Positions 46,648-59,082 are shown, numbered from the stretch's first letter. The stretch: DNA of 64,000 nt from Nocardioides sp. TRM66260-LWL (GCF_020075545.1 NZ_JAIQZK010000009.1:1-64000), one strand, 5' to 3'. Translations and numbers: made by a program. Notes: generated by a model from the sequence alone, not told the origin.

Positions 46648-48180
46648 GTGACCAGCAGGCCCTCCCCACCGCAGGCGTCCGCGCCGCCGGCCGACGTCCT
46701 CGAGCACCACGAGGTCGTCGTCGTCGGCGCGGGCGTCTCCGGCATCGCCGCGGCGATCCGGCTGCGCGAGGCCGGCGTCGACGACGTGGTGCTGCTCGAG
46801 CGCGCCGACGCCCTCGGCGGCACCTGGCGGGCCAACACCTACCCGGGGTGCGCCTGCGACGTGCCGTCGGCGATGTACTCGTTCTCCTTCGCGCCGCACC
46901 CGGGCTGGACGCGCCTGTTCGCCACCCAGCCCGAGATCCTCGCCTACGTGCAGCGCGTCGCCCGCGAGCGCGGCGTCGACCGGCTCGTCCGGCTCGGCAC
47001 CGAGCTGCTCGAGGCCCGCTGGAGCGGCGACCGGTGGCACCTCGACACCGACCGCGGCCCGCTGACGGCGCGGTTCCTCGTCAGCGCCGCCGGCCCGTGG
47101 AACGAGCCCCAGGTGCCCGACCTGCCGGGGCTGGCAGAGTTCCCCGGCACGGTCTTCCACTCCGCCCGCTGGCGCCACGACCACGACCTCGCCGGACGCC
47201 GGGTCGCGGTGATCGGCAGCGGCGCCTCGGCCGTGCAGTTCGTGCCGGCGATCGTCCCCGACGTCGCCGCGCTGCACCTCTTCCAGCGCACGGCGCAGTG
47301 GGTGCTGCCCAAGGCCGACGCGCCCGTGCCGGCCCCGGTGCGCGCCGCCCTCGCCCGGGTGCCGGGCGCCCACCGCGTGCTGCGCGGCGTCCAGTACGCC
47401 GCGATGGAGGCGCTCGGCGTCGGGTTCCGCCACCCCAGCCCGGTGATGGACGCCGTCCAGACGGTCGGCCGCGCGCACCTGCGGGCCGTCGTCCGCGACC
47501 CGGAGCTGCGGGCCCGCCTGACGCCCGACTACACGATCGGCTGCAAGCGGATCCTCTTCTCCAACTCCTACCTGCGCTCCCTGACCCGCCCGCACGTCAC
47601 GGTGCACGCCACCGGCGTCGCGCGGATCGAGGGGTCGGAGGTGATCGGCGTCGACGGCTCCCGCGCTGCCGTCGACACGATCATCCTCGGCACCGGCTTC
47701 CGCATCCTCGACCTCCCGATCGCCGACCGCGTCCGCGGCGCGGACGGTCGCTCCCTCGCCGAGGTCTGGCAGGGCTCGCCGGAGGCGTACCTCGGCACCG
47801 CCGTCGCGGGCTTCCCGAACGCCTTCGTGGTGCTCGGCCCCAGCCTCGGCACCGGGCACTCCTCGGCCTTCGCGATCCTCGAGGCCCAGGTGGCCCACGT
47901 CGTCGAGGCGGTCGGCCACGCCCGGCGCACCGGCCTGGCGCTCGACGTGCGCCCCGACGCCCAGGCCGCCTACGTCGCCCAGGTGCAGGAGGCCCTCGCC
48001 GGCACCGTCTACGAGCGCGGCGGGTGCGCCAGCTACTACCGCGACGTCAACGGCCGCAACAGCTTCAGCTGGCCGTGGTCGACCGGCGCGCTCGTGCGTC
48101 GCGTCAGCCGCTTCGACCCCGGCGCCTACCGCTCGTCCCGCACCGCCGCCGCCCCCGCCAGCCAGGAGATCCCCGCATGA
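46648..48180 (+). CDS. Baeyer-Villiger-type flavin monooxygenase
   Basis: A 510-residue FAD/NADPH monooxygenase. FAD site VVVVGAGVSGIAAAIRL, then GGTWRANTYPGCACDVPSAMYSFSF, typical of BVMOs; the fingerprint FxGxxxHxxxW is FPGTVFHSARW (165-175); NADPH site VAVIGSGASAVQF; and ILGTGFRILDLPIAD near the end. It inserts oxygen next to a ketone carbonyl to form an ester or lactone. GTG 46648 follows GAAGGAG. It overlaps the SDR by ATGA. Substrate unknown. Confidence 0.94.
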   Translation: MTSRPSPPQASAPPADVLEHHEVVVVGAGVSGIAAAIRLREAGVDDVVLLERADALGGTWRANTYPGCACDVPSAMYSFSFAPHPGWTRLFATQPEILAYVQRVARERGVDRLVRLGTELLEARWSGDRWHLDTDRGPLTARFLVSAAGPWNEPQVPDLPGLAEFPGTVFHSARWRHDHDLAGRRVAVIGSGASAVQFVPAIVPDVAALHLFQRTAQWVLPKADAPVPAPVRAALARVPGAHRVLRGVQYAAMEALGVGFRHPSPVMDAVQTVGRAHLRAVVRDPELRARLTPDYTIGCKRILFSNSYLRSLTRPHVTVHATGVARIEGSEVIGVDGSRAAVDTIILGTGFRILDLPIADRVRGADGRSLAEVWQGSPEAYLGTAVAGFPNAFVVLGPSLGTGHSSAFAILEAQVAHVVEAVGHARRTGLALDVRPDAQAAYVAQVQEALAGTVYERGGCASYYRDVNGRNSFSWPWSTGALVRRVSRFDPGAYRSSRTAAAPASQEIPA

Positions 48181-49016
48181 GCCGCTACCCCCGCATCGAC
48201 CTCGACGGCGCGCTCGTCGCGATCACCGGCGGCGCCCGCGGCATCGGCCGCGCGACCGCGCTCGCCTTCGCCGCCCGCGGCGCCCGGGTCGCGCTCGGCG
48301 ACCTGGACGAGGACCTCGCCGCCGCCACCGCCGCCGAGATCGGCCCCGCCGCCTTTGCGCACCGCCTCGACGTGCGCGACCGCGCGTCCTTCGACGCCTT
48401 CCTCGCCGCCGCCGAGGCCCACCACGACCGACCGCTCGACGTGCTGGTCAACAACGCCGGCGTGATGCCCACCGGCGCCTTCCTGGAGCAGGACGAGGCG
48501 CTCGACCGGCTCACCGTCGACGTCAACCTGCACGGCCTCGTGCACGGCCTGCGGGCCGCCGCGCCCGGGATGATCGGGCGCGGACGCGGGCACGTCGTCA
48601 ACGTCTGCTCGCTGGCGGGCAAGTTCCCGGTCAAGGGCCTCGCGGTCTACAACGCCAGCAAGTTCGGCGCCGTCGGGCTCACCGCCGCGACCCGGCTCGA
48701 GCTCGACCGCACCGGCGTGAGCGTCAGCGCCGTGCTGCCGAGCGCGGTGCGCACCGAGCTCTCGGCCGGCATCGACTACGGGCCGCTGCCGGCCGTCGAC
48801 GCCGAGGACATCGCCGCCGCGATCGTCGGCTCGGTGCGCAGCCGCGCCGCCGAGATCGCGGTGCCGGGCTACGTGGGCGCCGCCCAGACGCTCTCGACGC
48901 TCCTGCCCGAGCCGGTCATGCGGACGCTGCGGGCGCTGGCCCGCGACGATCGCGCGCTCACCGCCGTCGACGCCGGCGTGCGGCGGCGCTACCTCGAGCG
49001 GATCACTCGGGGCTGA
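48177..49016 (+). CDS. Short-chain dehydrogenase/reductase
   Basis: A 279-residue SDR. Cofactor motif ITGGARGIGRATALA (TGxxxGIG), acidic LDED after beta2 suggesting NAD, NNAG, catalytic Ser in VNVCSLAG, and YNASK (YxxxK). The start overlaps the monooxygenase stop. In such operons an SDR often oxidises a secondary alcohol to the ketone consumed by the monooxygenase; this gives alcohol, ketone, ester, then hydrolysis by the patatin. That order is inferred. Confidence 0.94.
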   Translation: MSRYPRIDLDGALVAITGGARGIGRATALAFAARGARVALGDLDEDLAAATAAEIGPAAFAHRLDVRDRASFDAFLAAAEAHHDRPLDVLVNNAGVMPTGAFLEQDEALDRLTVDVNLHGLVHGLRAAAPGMIGRGRGHVVNVCSLAGKFPVKGLAVYNASKFGAVGLTAATRLELDRTGVSVSAVLPSAVRTELSAGIDYGPLPAVDAEDIAAAIVGSVRSRAAEIAVPGYVGAAQTLSTLLPEPVMRTLRALARDDRALTAVDAGVRRRYLERITRG

Positions 49017-49022
49017 GGCGCC

Positions 49023-49463
49023 TCAGTCGTCGTCGACGGAAGCGTCGAGCCCGGCCAGCGTCTCCAGCAGCCCGCGCAGCGCCTCGGCGTCCGCTCCCAG
49101 GTGCGCCCGGACGACGTCCTCGAGCGCGGAGACCTCCGCGTCGGCCGCCTCGAGGTGCGCGCGTCCGGCGTCGGTCAGGTGCAGCTCGCGGACGTGCGGG
49201 TGCCGCTCGTGGGCCTCGCGGGTGATCCAGCCGACGTCCTCCATCCGCGTCGCCATGGTCGCGACGTTCTGCGGGGAGACGCCGAGCCGGCGCGCGATCT
49301 CCGACGCCGTGAGGCCCGCAGTGCCGGCCACGTGCATGAGCAGGCCGTACTGCGCGGGGGTGACGCCGACGGTGCGCAGCCGCTGGTCCTTGACGTGCTC
49401 GACGGCCACGAACGCCCGGCGCAGGGCCCAGACCACGCGGCTCGGAGCAGCAGGATCGACCAC
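49023..49463 (-). CDS. MarR-family regulator
   Basis: A 146-residue winged-helix regulator. The recognition region is GLTASEIARRLGVSPQNVATMATRMEDVGWITREAHERHPHVRELHLTDAG. GTG 49463 is chosen because TAGGGT (49471-49476, minus) is seven bases upstream; an earlier GTG at 49472 would lie inside that box. It is divergent from an MFS exporter, the usual MarR target, and palindromes lie between (49493-49514). It ends six bases from the SDR stop. Confidence 0.93.
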   Translation of the reverse strand: MVDPAAPSRVVWALRRAFVAVEHVKDQRLRTVGVTPAQYGLLMHVAGTAGLTASEIARRLGVSPQNVATMATRMEDVGWITREAHERHPHVRELHLTDAGRAHLEAADAEVSALEDVVRAHLGADAEALRGLLETLAGLDASVDDD

Positions 49464-49492
49464 GGGGCTCACCCTAGCGACCCTTTCGTGAG

Positions 49493-49514
49493 TTGATCCG
49501 ATTCAATACCTTGA
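49493..49514. promoter_or_regulatory. MarR-type operator
   Basis: TTGATCCGATTCAA (49493-49506) and TCAATACCTTGA (49503-49514) are overlapping imperfect and perfect-ended palindromes built on TTGA/TCAA, common in MarR sites, in the gap between MarR and MFS genes. Confidence 0.6.
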
Positions 49515-49562
49515 AACCGCCCGCGTCCTCCCCGCCCGCCCCGAGCCAGGAGTCCTCCCCGG

Positions 49563-51047
49563 ATGAGCACCGTCCCCACCGCGCCCACGGGCGCCCCCGC
49601 CGGGCTCTCGCGCCACCGCGCGATCGCCGTCGGCGTCCTCTTCGTCGCCAGCTTCATGGACCTCCTCGACACCACGGTGGTCAACGTCGCGTTCCCGTCC
49701 ATCCGCCGCGACCTCGACGCCAGCCCGGCGCAGCTGGAGTGGATCGTGTCGGGCTACGTGCTGACCTTCGCGGTCGCGCTGATCACCACCGGACGCCTCG
49801 GCGACCTCTACGGCCGCAAGCGGGTCTTCCTGATCGGCGTCGCCGGCTTCACCCTGGCCTCCGCGCTCGCCGGCCTCGCGCCGACCGCGGACACCCTGGT
49901 CGTCGCCCGCTTCGTGCAGGGCGCCTTCGCGGCCGCGATGATCCCGCAGGTCCTCTCGATCGTGCAGGTCATCTTCGCGCCCAGCGAGCGCGCCGGCGTG
50001 CTCGGCGCCTACGGCGCGGTGACGGGCGCGGCCGCCGTCGCGGGCCCGCTCCTGGGCGGGCTGTTCAGCACCTACGACGTGCTCGGCCTGGAGTGGCGGG
50101 CGATCTTCGTGGTCAACATCCCGGTCGGCATCGCGCTGCTGGTCGCCGGCAACGCGGTCATCCCCGAGTCGCGCTCGGAGTCCGCGCGCCGGCTCGACCT
50201 GCAGGGCGTCGCGCTGTCGGGCGCCGCGCTGTTCCTCGTCGTCTTCGCGCTGATCGAGGGCCGGCCCGAGGGCTGGCCGTGGTGGATCTGGACGATGCTC
50301 GCCGCCGGCATCGCGTTGGCCGTGGCGTTCGTCCTGGTGCAGGGACGCCGCGAGTCGGCCGGGCAGGACCCCCTGCTGCCGCTCTCGCTCTTCCGCGACC
50401 GCGCCTTCAGCGCCGGCTCCATCACGCACCTCGGCTTCTTCGGCTCCCTCGGCGCGTTCTTCTTCGTGCTCACCTTCTACCTGCAATTCGGCCTCGGCTT
50501 CAGCCCGATCAAGGCCGCCCTGGCGGTGCTGCCCTACAGCCTCGGCGCGTTCGTCGCCTCCGCCGCCTGCGTGCCGCTCGTGACGCGGCTCGGCAAGGGC
50601 CTGGTGCTCATCGGCCTGGTGTCGATCACCGGCGCCACGGCCTGGCTCGCGCAGACCGTCGACCACCACGGCGACGCGCTCGGCGGCCTGGACCTCATCG
50701 GCCCGATGGTGCTCGGCGGCGTCGGCCTCGCGCTCACCGCGGTGCCGCTGCTCGACGTCGCCCTCGCCACCGTGCCGCTGGAGTCGGCCGGCTCCGCGTC
50801 GGCCGCGCTCGGCACCTTCGACCAGATCGGCAGCGCGATCCTGCTGGCGGTCGTCGGCGTCGTGTTCTTCGGCGCGATCGACGGCCCGCCGAGCCCGGAG
50901 ACCGTGCGCCACGCGCTGCTGCTCGGCCTGCTCGTGCCGGGTGTCGCCTGCCTGGTCGCCGCGCTCTGCGCGCTGCTGCTGCCGGACGTCGAGGCCGTGC
51001 GTCGCCGCAAGGCGGAGGCCGAAGAGGCCGGGATCGTCGTCGGCTGA
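49563..51047 (+). CDS. MFS multidrug transporter (DHA2/EmrB-QacA type)
   Basis: A 494-residue proton-coupled exporter with probably 14 transmembrane helices. MDLLDTTVVNVAFPSIRRDL is the DHA2 motif at helix 1, GRLGDLYGRKRVFLIG is motif A, and GAYGAVTGAAAVAGPLLGGL is motif C of antiporters. It may expel drugs or toxic metabolites. The MarR regulator is divergent and likely controls it. ATG 49563 follows CAGGAG with an 8-base spacing. Confidence 0.94.
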   Translation: MSTVPTAPTGAPAGLSRHRAIAVGVLFVASFMDLLDTTVVNVAFPSIRRDLDASPAQLEWIVSGYVLTFAVALITTGRLGDLYGRKRVFLIGVAGFTLASALAGLAPTADTLVVARFVQGAFAAAMIPQVLSIVQVIFAPSERAGVLGAYGAVTGAAAVAGPLLGGLFSTYDVLGLEWRAIFVVNIPVGIALLVAGNAVIPESRSESARRLDLQGVALSGAALFLVVFALIEGRPEGWPWWIWTMLAAGIALAVAFVLVQGRRESAGQDPLLPLSLFRDRAFSAGSITHLGFFGSLGAFFFVLTFYLQFGLGFSPIKAALAVLPYSLGAFVASAACVPLVTRLGKGLVLIGLVSITGATAWLAQTVDHHGDALGGLDLIGPMVLGGVGLALTAVPLLDVALATVPLESAGSASAALGTFDQIGSAILLAVVGVVFFGAIDGPPSPETVRHALLLGLLVPGVACLVAALCALLLPDVEAVRRRKAEAEEAGIVVG

Positions 51048-51102
51048 GGCCAGCCTCGGGGGAACGGCCACGCAGGAGCCCGCGGCCTGACAGGCTGGCT
51101 CC

Positions 51103-52818
51103 GTGGCTCTCCCTGGCTGGCTCCTGCGCGCCCGCGCGCTGACGGGCGCGTCGGGCGAGCCGCGGTCCGGACGCGGCTCCCTCCTGTCCGTGGGCATCCT
51201 CGTGGTCGGGGTCGTCGTCACCGGTCTGCTCGCCTGGTCGTGCCACCGGGCCGACGAGGGCACCGAGCGGCGGCTCCTCCGGGTGCGTGCCGACCAGGCG
51301 GCCGTCGTGCTGCAGGCCGCGGTGGGCACGATCGTCGAGCCGCTGGAGTCGACCGTCGCGGCCGAGGCCACCGTTCCCGCCGGGCGACGCCGGCCCGCCT
51401 TCCCGGTGCTGCTGGCCCCCGAGGTCGGCGACGGCCGGCTGTTCGTGCACGCCTCGCTGTGGGAGGTGCGGTCCTCCGGCGTCAGGATGGTCGCCTCCCT
51501 CGGCGAAGACCGTCTCCTGGTCCGGCGCCGGCTCGAGACCAGGCTCCGCGTCGCCGCCGCGAGCGCGGCGCCGGCTCCCCGCACGGTGCCGGCCCGCGCG
51601 CCGAACGTGACGGTCCAGCGCATCACGGGCGCGGGTCAGGACCGCATCGGCTACGCCCTCGGCCGCGACCTCTCCGGCGGGGGCCAGCTGGTGGTCTACG
51701 CCGAGCGCCGCATCCCCGCCGACCGCCGCGCGGCGGTCGACCGGGACCCCGCCTTCGTCGGACTCGACTACGCGATCTATCTCGGCACGCCGTCCGCGGA
51801 CGCCCTCACCACCACCGACCAGCAGCCGGCCTCGCTGCCGCTGGACGGTGTGACCGCGACCGTCCCCGTGCCCTTCGGCGACCAAACCCTGACGCTGGTC
51901 GTCCGCGCCCGGGAGCGGCTCGGCGGTCGCCTCTCCGGCGATCTGCCGTGGCTGGTGCTCCTCGCGGGCGCGGCGATCACCGCCGGCGCCCTCCTGACCG
52001 GGCGCCGGCTCACCCGCGCGCGCCTGTCCGCCGAGCGGGACGCCGGGACGATCGACGGGCTCTACCGTGACCTGGACGCGGCGTTCGCCGTTCAGAGCGA
52101 CTCCTTCGGGCGACTGCAGCGGGCCCTCCTGCCCAGGACGACGCCGCAGGTGTGCGGCCTGGAGGTGGCGAGCCACTATCGGGCGGCGGCGACCGAGACC
52201 GAGGTCGGCGGCGACTGGTTCAGCGCGCTCGGCGTCGCCGAGCGCTCGATCGCCGTCGTCATCGGCGACGTCTCCGGCCACGGCATCGACGCCGTCGCCG
52301 AGATGGCCCGTGCCCGCTTCACGCTGCGCGCCCTCCTGGCCGAGGGCCACGGCCCCGGCGAGGCCCTCGCCCGCACGGCCGCCCAGTTCGCCGACGGCGA
52401 GGACTGGCGGATCATCACCGCGGCCGTCGGCGTGCTCGACGCCGACAGCGGGGAGGCGACGATCTGCTCGGCCGGCCATCCGCCGCCGCTGCTGGTGCAC
52501 GCCGACGGCCGCGCCTCCCTGCTCGATCTCGTGCCCGCCGCGCCGCTCGGGCTGGTCGCGACCCGGTACCCCGAGCACCGGTTCCGGCTCGAGCCGGACG
52601 AGAGCCTGGTCCTCTACACCGACGGGCTGGTCGAGCGTCGCGCGGAGAGCCCCGAGGTCGGCCAGGCGCGCCTCCTCGAGGTCGTGTCGCGGCTCGCGGG
52701 CCGGCCCGTCGACGACTTCGCCGAGGCGCTCGTGTCGGCGATGACCGGGGACGCCGCGGGAGACGACGTCGCGGTGCTCGTCGTCCGGCGCGCGGGCGCT
52801 CCGGCGCCGCCAGGCTGA
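51103..52818 (+). CDS. Membrane PP2C-type (SpoIIE) phosphatase
   Basis: A 571-residue signalling protein. One helix near 30-48 (SVGILVVGVVVTGLLAW), an extracellular sensor region of about 230 residues of CHASE-like type, a second helix near 285-303 (WLVLLAGAAITAGALL), and a cytosolic SpoIIE-type phosphatase: EVGGDWFSALGVAERSIAVVIGDVSGHGIDA, GEATICSAGHPPPLL, LVLYTDGLVERR and DDVAVLVVR. The metal-binding Asp residues are intact. It probably dephosphorylates an anti-sigma-factor antagonist; no such partner is nearby. Confidence 0.92.
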   Translation: MALPGWLLRARALTGASGEPRSGRGSLLSVGILVVGVVVTGLLAWSCHRADEGTERRLLRVRADQAAVVLQAAVGTIVEPLESTVAAEATVPAGRRRPAFPVLLAPEVGDGRLFVHASLWEVRSSGVRMVASLGEDRLLVRRRLETRLRVAAASAAPAPRTVPARAPNVTVQRITGAGQDRIGYALGRDLSGGGQLVVYAERRIPADRRAAVDRDPAFVGLDYAIYLGTPSADALTTTDQQPASLPLDGVTATVPVPFGDQTLTLVVRARERLGGRLSGDLPWLVLLAGAAITAGALLTGRRLTRARLSAERDAGTIDGLYRDLDAAFAVQSDSFGRLQRALLPRTTPQVCGLEVASHYRAAATETEVGGDWFSALGVAERSIAVVIGDVSGHGIDAVAEMARARFTLRALLAEGHGPGEALARTAAQFADGEDWRIITAAVGVLDADSGEATICSAGHPPPLLVHADGRASLLDLVPAAPLGLVATRYPEHRFRLEPDESLVLYTDGLVERRAESPEVGQARLLEVVSRLAGRPVDDFAEALVSAMTGDAAGDDVAVLVVRRAGAPAPPG

Positions 52819-52828
52819 GGTCGGCCGC

Positions 52829-53083
52829 CTAGGAGAGCCAGTGCGCGACCAGCGCCGGTGCGAGCACGATCGCGGCCAGGGCCGTCAGGCCCAGCGCGAT
52901 CCCGATCGGGATGCCGAGGGCGAGCAGGAGCGCGTCGAGGCTCCGGTCGGCGTCCGAGTCCGCGGAGCGGGGCGGCCGGCGTCGCCGCGACCCCTCGGCG
53001 AGAGGTCGGACGACTCGATCGGGAGAGCGGCCGGAGCGCGCGGCGTCCGCGGTCGGGCCGGTCGGGCCGGTCGGCCCGCTCAT
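52829..53083 (-). CDS. Possible small membrane protein
   Basis: An 84-residue frame: polar N-terminus ([17 protein letters not shown], charged stretch with RRRR) and one hydrophobic C-terminal helix (LLALGIPIGIALGLTALAAIVLAPALV). A transmembrane tail of this kind is unlikely by chance in antisense GC-rich DNA, but there is no recalled family and no clear ribosome site. It lies alone between the phosphatase and the acyl-CoA dehydrogenase. Confidence 0.5.
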   Translation of the reverse strand: MSGPTGPTGPTADAARSGRSPDRVVRPLAEGSRRRRPPRSADSDADRSLDALLLALGIPIGIALGLTALAAIVLAPALVAHWLS

Positions 53084-53161
53084 CCCGGGCCCTGCCGCTC
53101 GACGCTCACAAGGGCGGTTCGACGCCCGGGCCCACGTCGGATTGGTCGACGGGCCCGAGGA

Positions 53162-55994
<2,833 letters not shown>

Positions 55995-56032
55995 GAATCA
56001 CCGGCCGAGCGGTTGCCGATCACGGCGGACGC

Positions 56033-56947
56033 CTAGGCCGTCCGCTCCTCCGCGGCCGCCGAGCCGTCGTCCGAGCCGTCGTCCGGGCCGTCCACCGAGC
56101 CGTCGGCGGAGCGGCGGCCCAGCAGGGCGGCGGCCGCCGTCCGGGCGGGGTAGTGGGTGCGATCGAGCGTGGACGCCAGGTCGCGGCGCACCAGGCGCAG
56201 CATCAGGCCCAGCGGCAGCGCCCGGACGCCGAGGAAGGTCGTCGGCGCGCGATGGCCGTAGACGAGGCGGGTGCGACGGGTGCCGAGCAGGTCGAGCACC
56301 TTCACCGCGATCGACTCCGGCGAGGTGGTCAGGTAGCGGGCGTCGAAGGCCCGGCTGGCCTCGGAGCGGGCGATGTCGGTGGCGATGCCGCCGGGGTGCA
56401 CGAGGTGCACGGCGACGCCCGAGCCGAGCAGCTCGGCGGCCAGCGACTCGGTGAACCCCCGGACGGCGAACTTCGCCGCCGCGTAGTCGGACTGGTGCGG
56501 CGGCCCGATCAGCCCGAACAGGCTCGAGACGTTGACCAGCGCGCCGCGTCGGCTGGCCAGCAGCTGCGGCAGGAAGGCCCGACTGCCGTGCACGACCCCC
56601 CAGAAGTTCACGTCCATCACCCGGCGGTACTGCTCGTCGGTGATCGCCCAGGCCGGCTGCTGGTAGCCCTCGATGCCGGCGTTGTTGATCACCACGTCCG
56701 CCCCGCCGAGCTCGGCGGCGACCCGGTCGGCGAAGGCGTGCACGGCCTCGGGGTCGGCGACGTCGTAGGCCTCGCTGATCGCCCGCGTGTCGTCCGGCAG
56801 CAGCGCGACGGTCTCCGCCAGCGCGTCCGCGTCGACGTCGTTGAGCGCGAGCACCGCCCCGCGGCGCGCCGCCTCGAGGGCGTAGGCGCGGCCCATGCCC
56901 GAGCCGGCTCCGGTGATGACGACGACGGCTCCGCGCAGATCGGGCAT
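56033..56947 (-). CDS. Short-chain dehydrogenase/reductase
   Basis: A 304-residue SDR: VVITGAGSGMGRAYALEAARRG, NDVDAD (NAD preference), NNAGIEG, VNVSSLFG and YAAAKFAVRGFTESL (YxxxK). The C-terminus is longer than usual and ends with an acidic repeat (DGSVDGPDDGSDDGS), encoded by GTC/GTCC repeats around 56063-56110. ATG 56947 follows CAGGAG. The TetR gene on the same strand lies upstream. Substrate unknown. Confidence 0.92.
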   Translation of the reverse strand: MPDLRGAVVVITGAGSGMGRAYALEAARRGAVLALNDVDADALAETVALLPDDTRAISEAYDVADPEAVHAFADRVAAELGGADVVINNAGIEGYQQPAWAITDEQYRRVMDVNFWGVVHGSRAFLPQLLASRRGALVNVSSLFGLIGPPHQSDYAAAKFAVRGFTESLAAELLGSGVAVHLVHPGGIATDIARSEASRAFDARYLTTSPESIAVKVLDLLGTRRTRLVYGHRAPTTFLGVRALPLGLMLRLVRRDLASTLDRTHYPARTAAAALLGRRSADGSVDGPDDGSDDGSAAAEERTA

Positions 56948-57036
56948 GACGACTCCTGGCTGGGGGACGGGAGCCGTCACGCTAATCTGAGGACGACTGA
57001 TTCCACAATCCCGCCGGAGTGTGAGCCCGGTCCCGC

Positions 57037-57624
57037 TCAGGCGTCGCCGAGCAGTCGCCCGGCGGCCCAGGACGCGACCTCGTCGGGGTCGAGGCCGTCG
57101 TCGGCGAGGATCCGGTCGGCGCACACGTCGAGCACCGCCAGCCAGCTCGAGAGCTCGAGCTCGTCCCAGCGGGAGAGCGGCACGTCCCGGCCGAGCAGGT
57201 CGGCGAGGAGGAGCGCGGCGTCGCGGCGGGCGTCGTCGACGAGCGCGCGGACGTCGGGGCGCGCGATCGCCGGACCGTGCATGAGCGCCGCGTACGAGAC
57301 CCGGTGGGCCAGGACGAAGGCGAGGTACCGCCCCGCGAACGTCTCGACCCGCGTGCGCGGGGCGGCGTCCGCCGTCGGCTCGACCTGCACCGCCCGCAGA
57401 CCGTCGAGCAGCTGCCCGAGGGCCTCGGTGGTGATGGCCCACTTGTCGGCGAAGTAGTAGAAGAGCAGCCCGTGCGAGACCCCGGCGCGCCGGGCCACCT
57501 CGGCGATCGTCACCTCGTCGAAGGGCTTCTCGCCCGCCAGCTCGAGGGCAGCGTCGACGATCGCCTGACGCCGGTCGCGGCGCGCACGGCCGGTGCTGCG
57601 CTGCCGGGCCGGGGTGCTGGACAC
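57037..57624 (-). CDS. TetR-family regulator
   Basis: A 195-residue repressor. HTH: RRQAIVDAALELAGEKPFDEVTIAEVARRAGVSHGLLFYYFADKWAI. GTG 57624 is chosen since TACGGT (57631-57636, minus) lies six bases upstream; the frame stays open to 57660 without better support. It is divergent from the P450 gene, and the palindrome at 57666-57678 is its likely operator. Confidence 0.92.
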   Translation of the reverse strand: MSSTPARQRSTGRARRDRRQAIVDAALELAGEKPFDEVTIAEVARRAGVSHGLLFYYFADKWAITTEALGQLLDGLRAVQVEPTADAAPRTRVETFAGRYLAFVLAHRVSYAALMHGPAIARPDVRALVDDARRDAALLLADLLGRDVPLSRWDELELSSWLAVLDVCADRILADDGLDPDEVASWAAGRLLGDA

Positions 57625-57665
57625 CCGACGACCGTAGGCCAGCGACTGATCACCGTTCAAGTTCT

Positions 57666-57678
57666 TGACTGACAGTCA
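57666..57678. promoter_or_regulatory. TetR operator before the P450 gene
   Basis: TGACTGACAGTCA is a perfect palindrome of 6-bp arms with one central base, between the divergent TetR and P450 genes. Confidence 0.6.
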
Positions 57679-57738
57679 GGAAGTCGCTTCCATGGCTCTC
57701 GCAGGCGAGCGCCTGCCGCCGTCGTCGGAGGAGTCCCC

Positions 57739-59082
57739 GTGATCGCATCGCCCCAGGCCGTCGTGCCGCACGCGCAGGCGCTGACGCGCTGGACCCTCGG
57801 CCACGCGATCCCGTCCGTCGCGATCGCGGCCCGTGCGCGGCAGGGCGATCTCCAGGGCGAGGTGATCCGCCGGACGTCCCGCTCGCAGGACCTGCCGCTC
57901 GACCTGTTCGAGCGCATCCGCGAGGCCGGCCCGTTCTACCGCGGCCGGCTGGCGCACGTCACCGCGCGGCACGGCGTCGTCCGCGAGGCGCTCGCCAACC
58001 CGGCCGTCCACGCCGGCATCGGCCTGGACGGCGAGGGGCCGCTCGCCCGCCTCGCCTCCTGGGCGCGGCAGAGCCAGCCGCTGGGGCCGATCACGCCGCC
58101 GTCCCTGCTGGCCACCGAGCCGCCCGACCACACGCGGATGCGCAAGCTGGTCACCCGCGTCTTCACGGTGCGGGCCGTGGAGTCGCTGCGCGCGCGCACC
58201 GAGGAGGTCGCGCAGACCCTGCTGGACGACCTGGAGGCCCGCGCTGCCGCCGACCCGCGCGGCGAGGTCGACCTCGTCGACGCCTACGCGGCGCTGCTGC
58301 CCGTCACCGTCATCTGCGAGATCCTCGGGGTGCCGCTGGAGGAGCGTGACGAGGTGCGTCGCTTCGGCACCCTCGCCGCGCCCAGCCTCGACCTCGGCCT
58401 CTCGCTCGGCCGGTTCCGCGAGGTCGAGTCGGCGCTCGCCGAGTTCGACCTCTGGCTGCGCGCGCACGTCGAGCGGGTGCGCCGGCACCCCGGCGACGAC
58501 CTGCTCAGCCAGCTCGTCGCGGTCCGCGAGGACGACGGCGGCCGGCTCTCCGACGCCGAGCTGATCTCGACCGCGGGCCTGGTCCTGGCCGCCGGCTTCG
58601 AGACCACCGTCAATCTGATCGGCAACGGCACCGCCCTGCTGGCCCAGCACCCCGAGCAGCGCCGCCGGCTGCTGGCGGGGGAGTCGTCGTGGGCCAACGC
58701 CGTCGACGAGGCCCTGCGCTTCGACCCGCCCGTCCTGCTCACCGGCCGCACGGTGGTGGCCGACACCGAGATCGCCGGCACGGCGATGCGTCGCGGCGAG
58801 CTGGTCATCACCCACCTCGCCGGCGCCAACCGCGACCCGGACGTCTTCGCCGACCCGCACGTCTTCGACGTCGACCGCGCGAACGCCGGCGAGCACGTCG
58901 CGTTCTCGTCCGGACGGCACTACTGCCTCGGCGCCGCGCTGGCGCGGATGGAGGGCGAGGTGGCGCTGCGCGCGCTGCACGAGCGCCTGCCCGGGCTGCG
59001 GGTCGACGTCGACCGCGCCCGCCGCCGCGACACCCGCATCCTGCGCGGCTGGGCCGAGCTGCCGGTCTCGCCGGGAGCCTGA
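57739..59082 (+). CDS. Cytochrome P450
   Basis: A 447-residue soluble bacterial P450. I-helix AGFETT (285-290), ExxR EALR at 324, and the heme loop FSSGRHYCLGAALAR with Cys 396 as the iron ligand (Ser replaces the first Gly of FGxG). No redox partner is adjacent. GTG 57739 follows GGAGGAG. The TetR gene is divergent. Substrate unknown; the hydrophobic-compound context of 43-58 kb favours lipid or terpenoid oxidation. Confidence 0.95.
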   Translation: MIASPQAVVPHAQALTRWTLGHAIPSVAIAARARQGDLQGEVIRRTSRSQDLPLDLFERIREAGPFYRGRLAHVTARHGVVREALANPAVHAGIGLDGEGPLARLASWARQSQPLGPITPPSLLATEPPDHTRMRKLVTRVFTVRAVESLRARTEEVAQTLLDDLEARAAADPRGEVDLVDAYAALLPVTVICEILGVPLEERDEVRRFGTLAAPSLDLGLSLGRFREVESALAEFDLWLRAHVERVRRHPGDDLLSQLVAVREDDGGRLSDAELISTAGLVLAAGFETTVNLIGNGTALLAQHPEQRRRLLAGESSWANAVDEALRFDPPVLLTGRTVVADTEIAGTAMRRGELVITHLAGANRDPDVFADPHVFDVDRANAGEHVAFSSGRHYCLGAALARMEGEVALRALHERLPGLRVDVDRARRRDTRILRGWAELPVSPGA

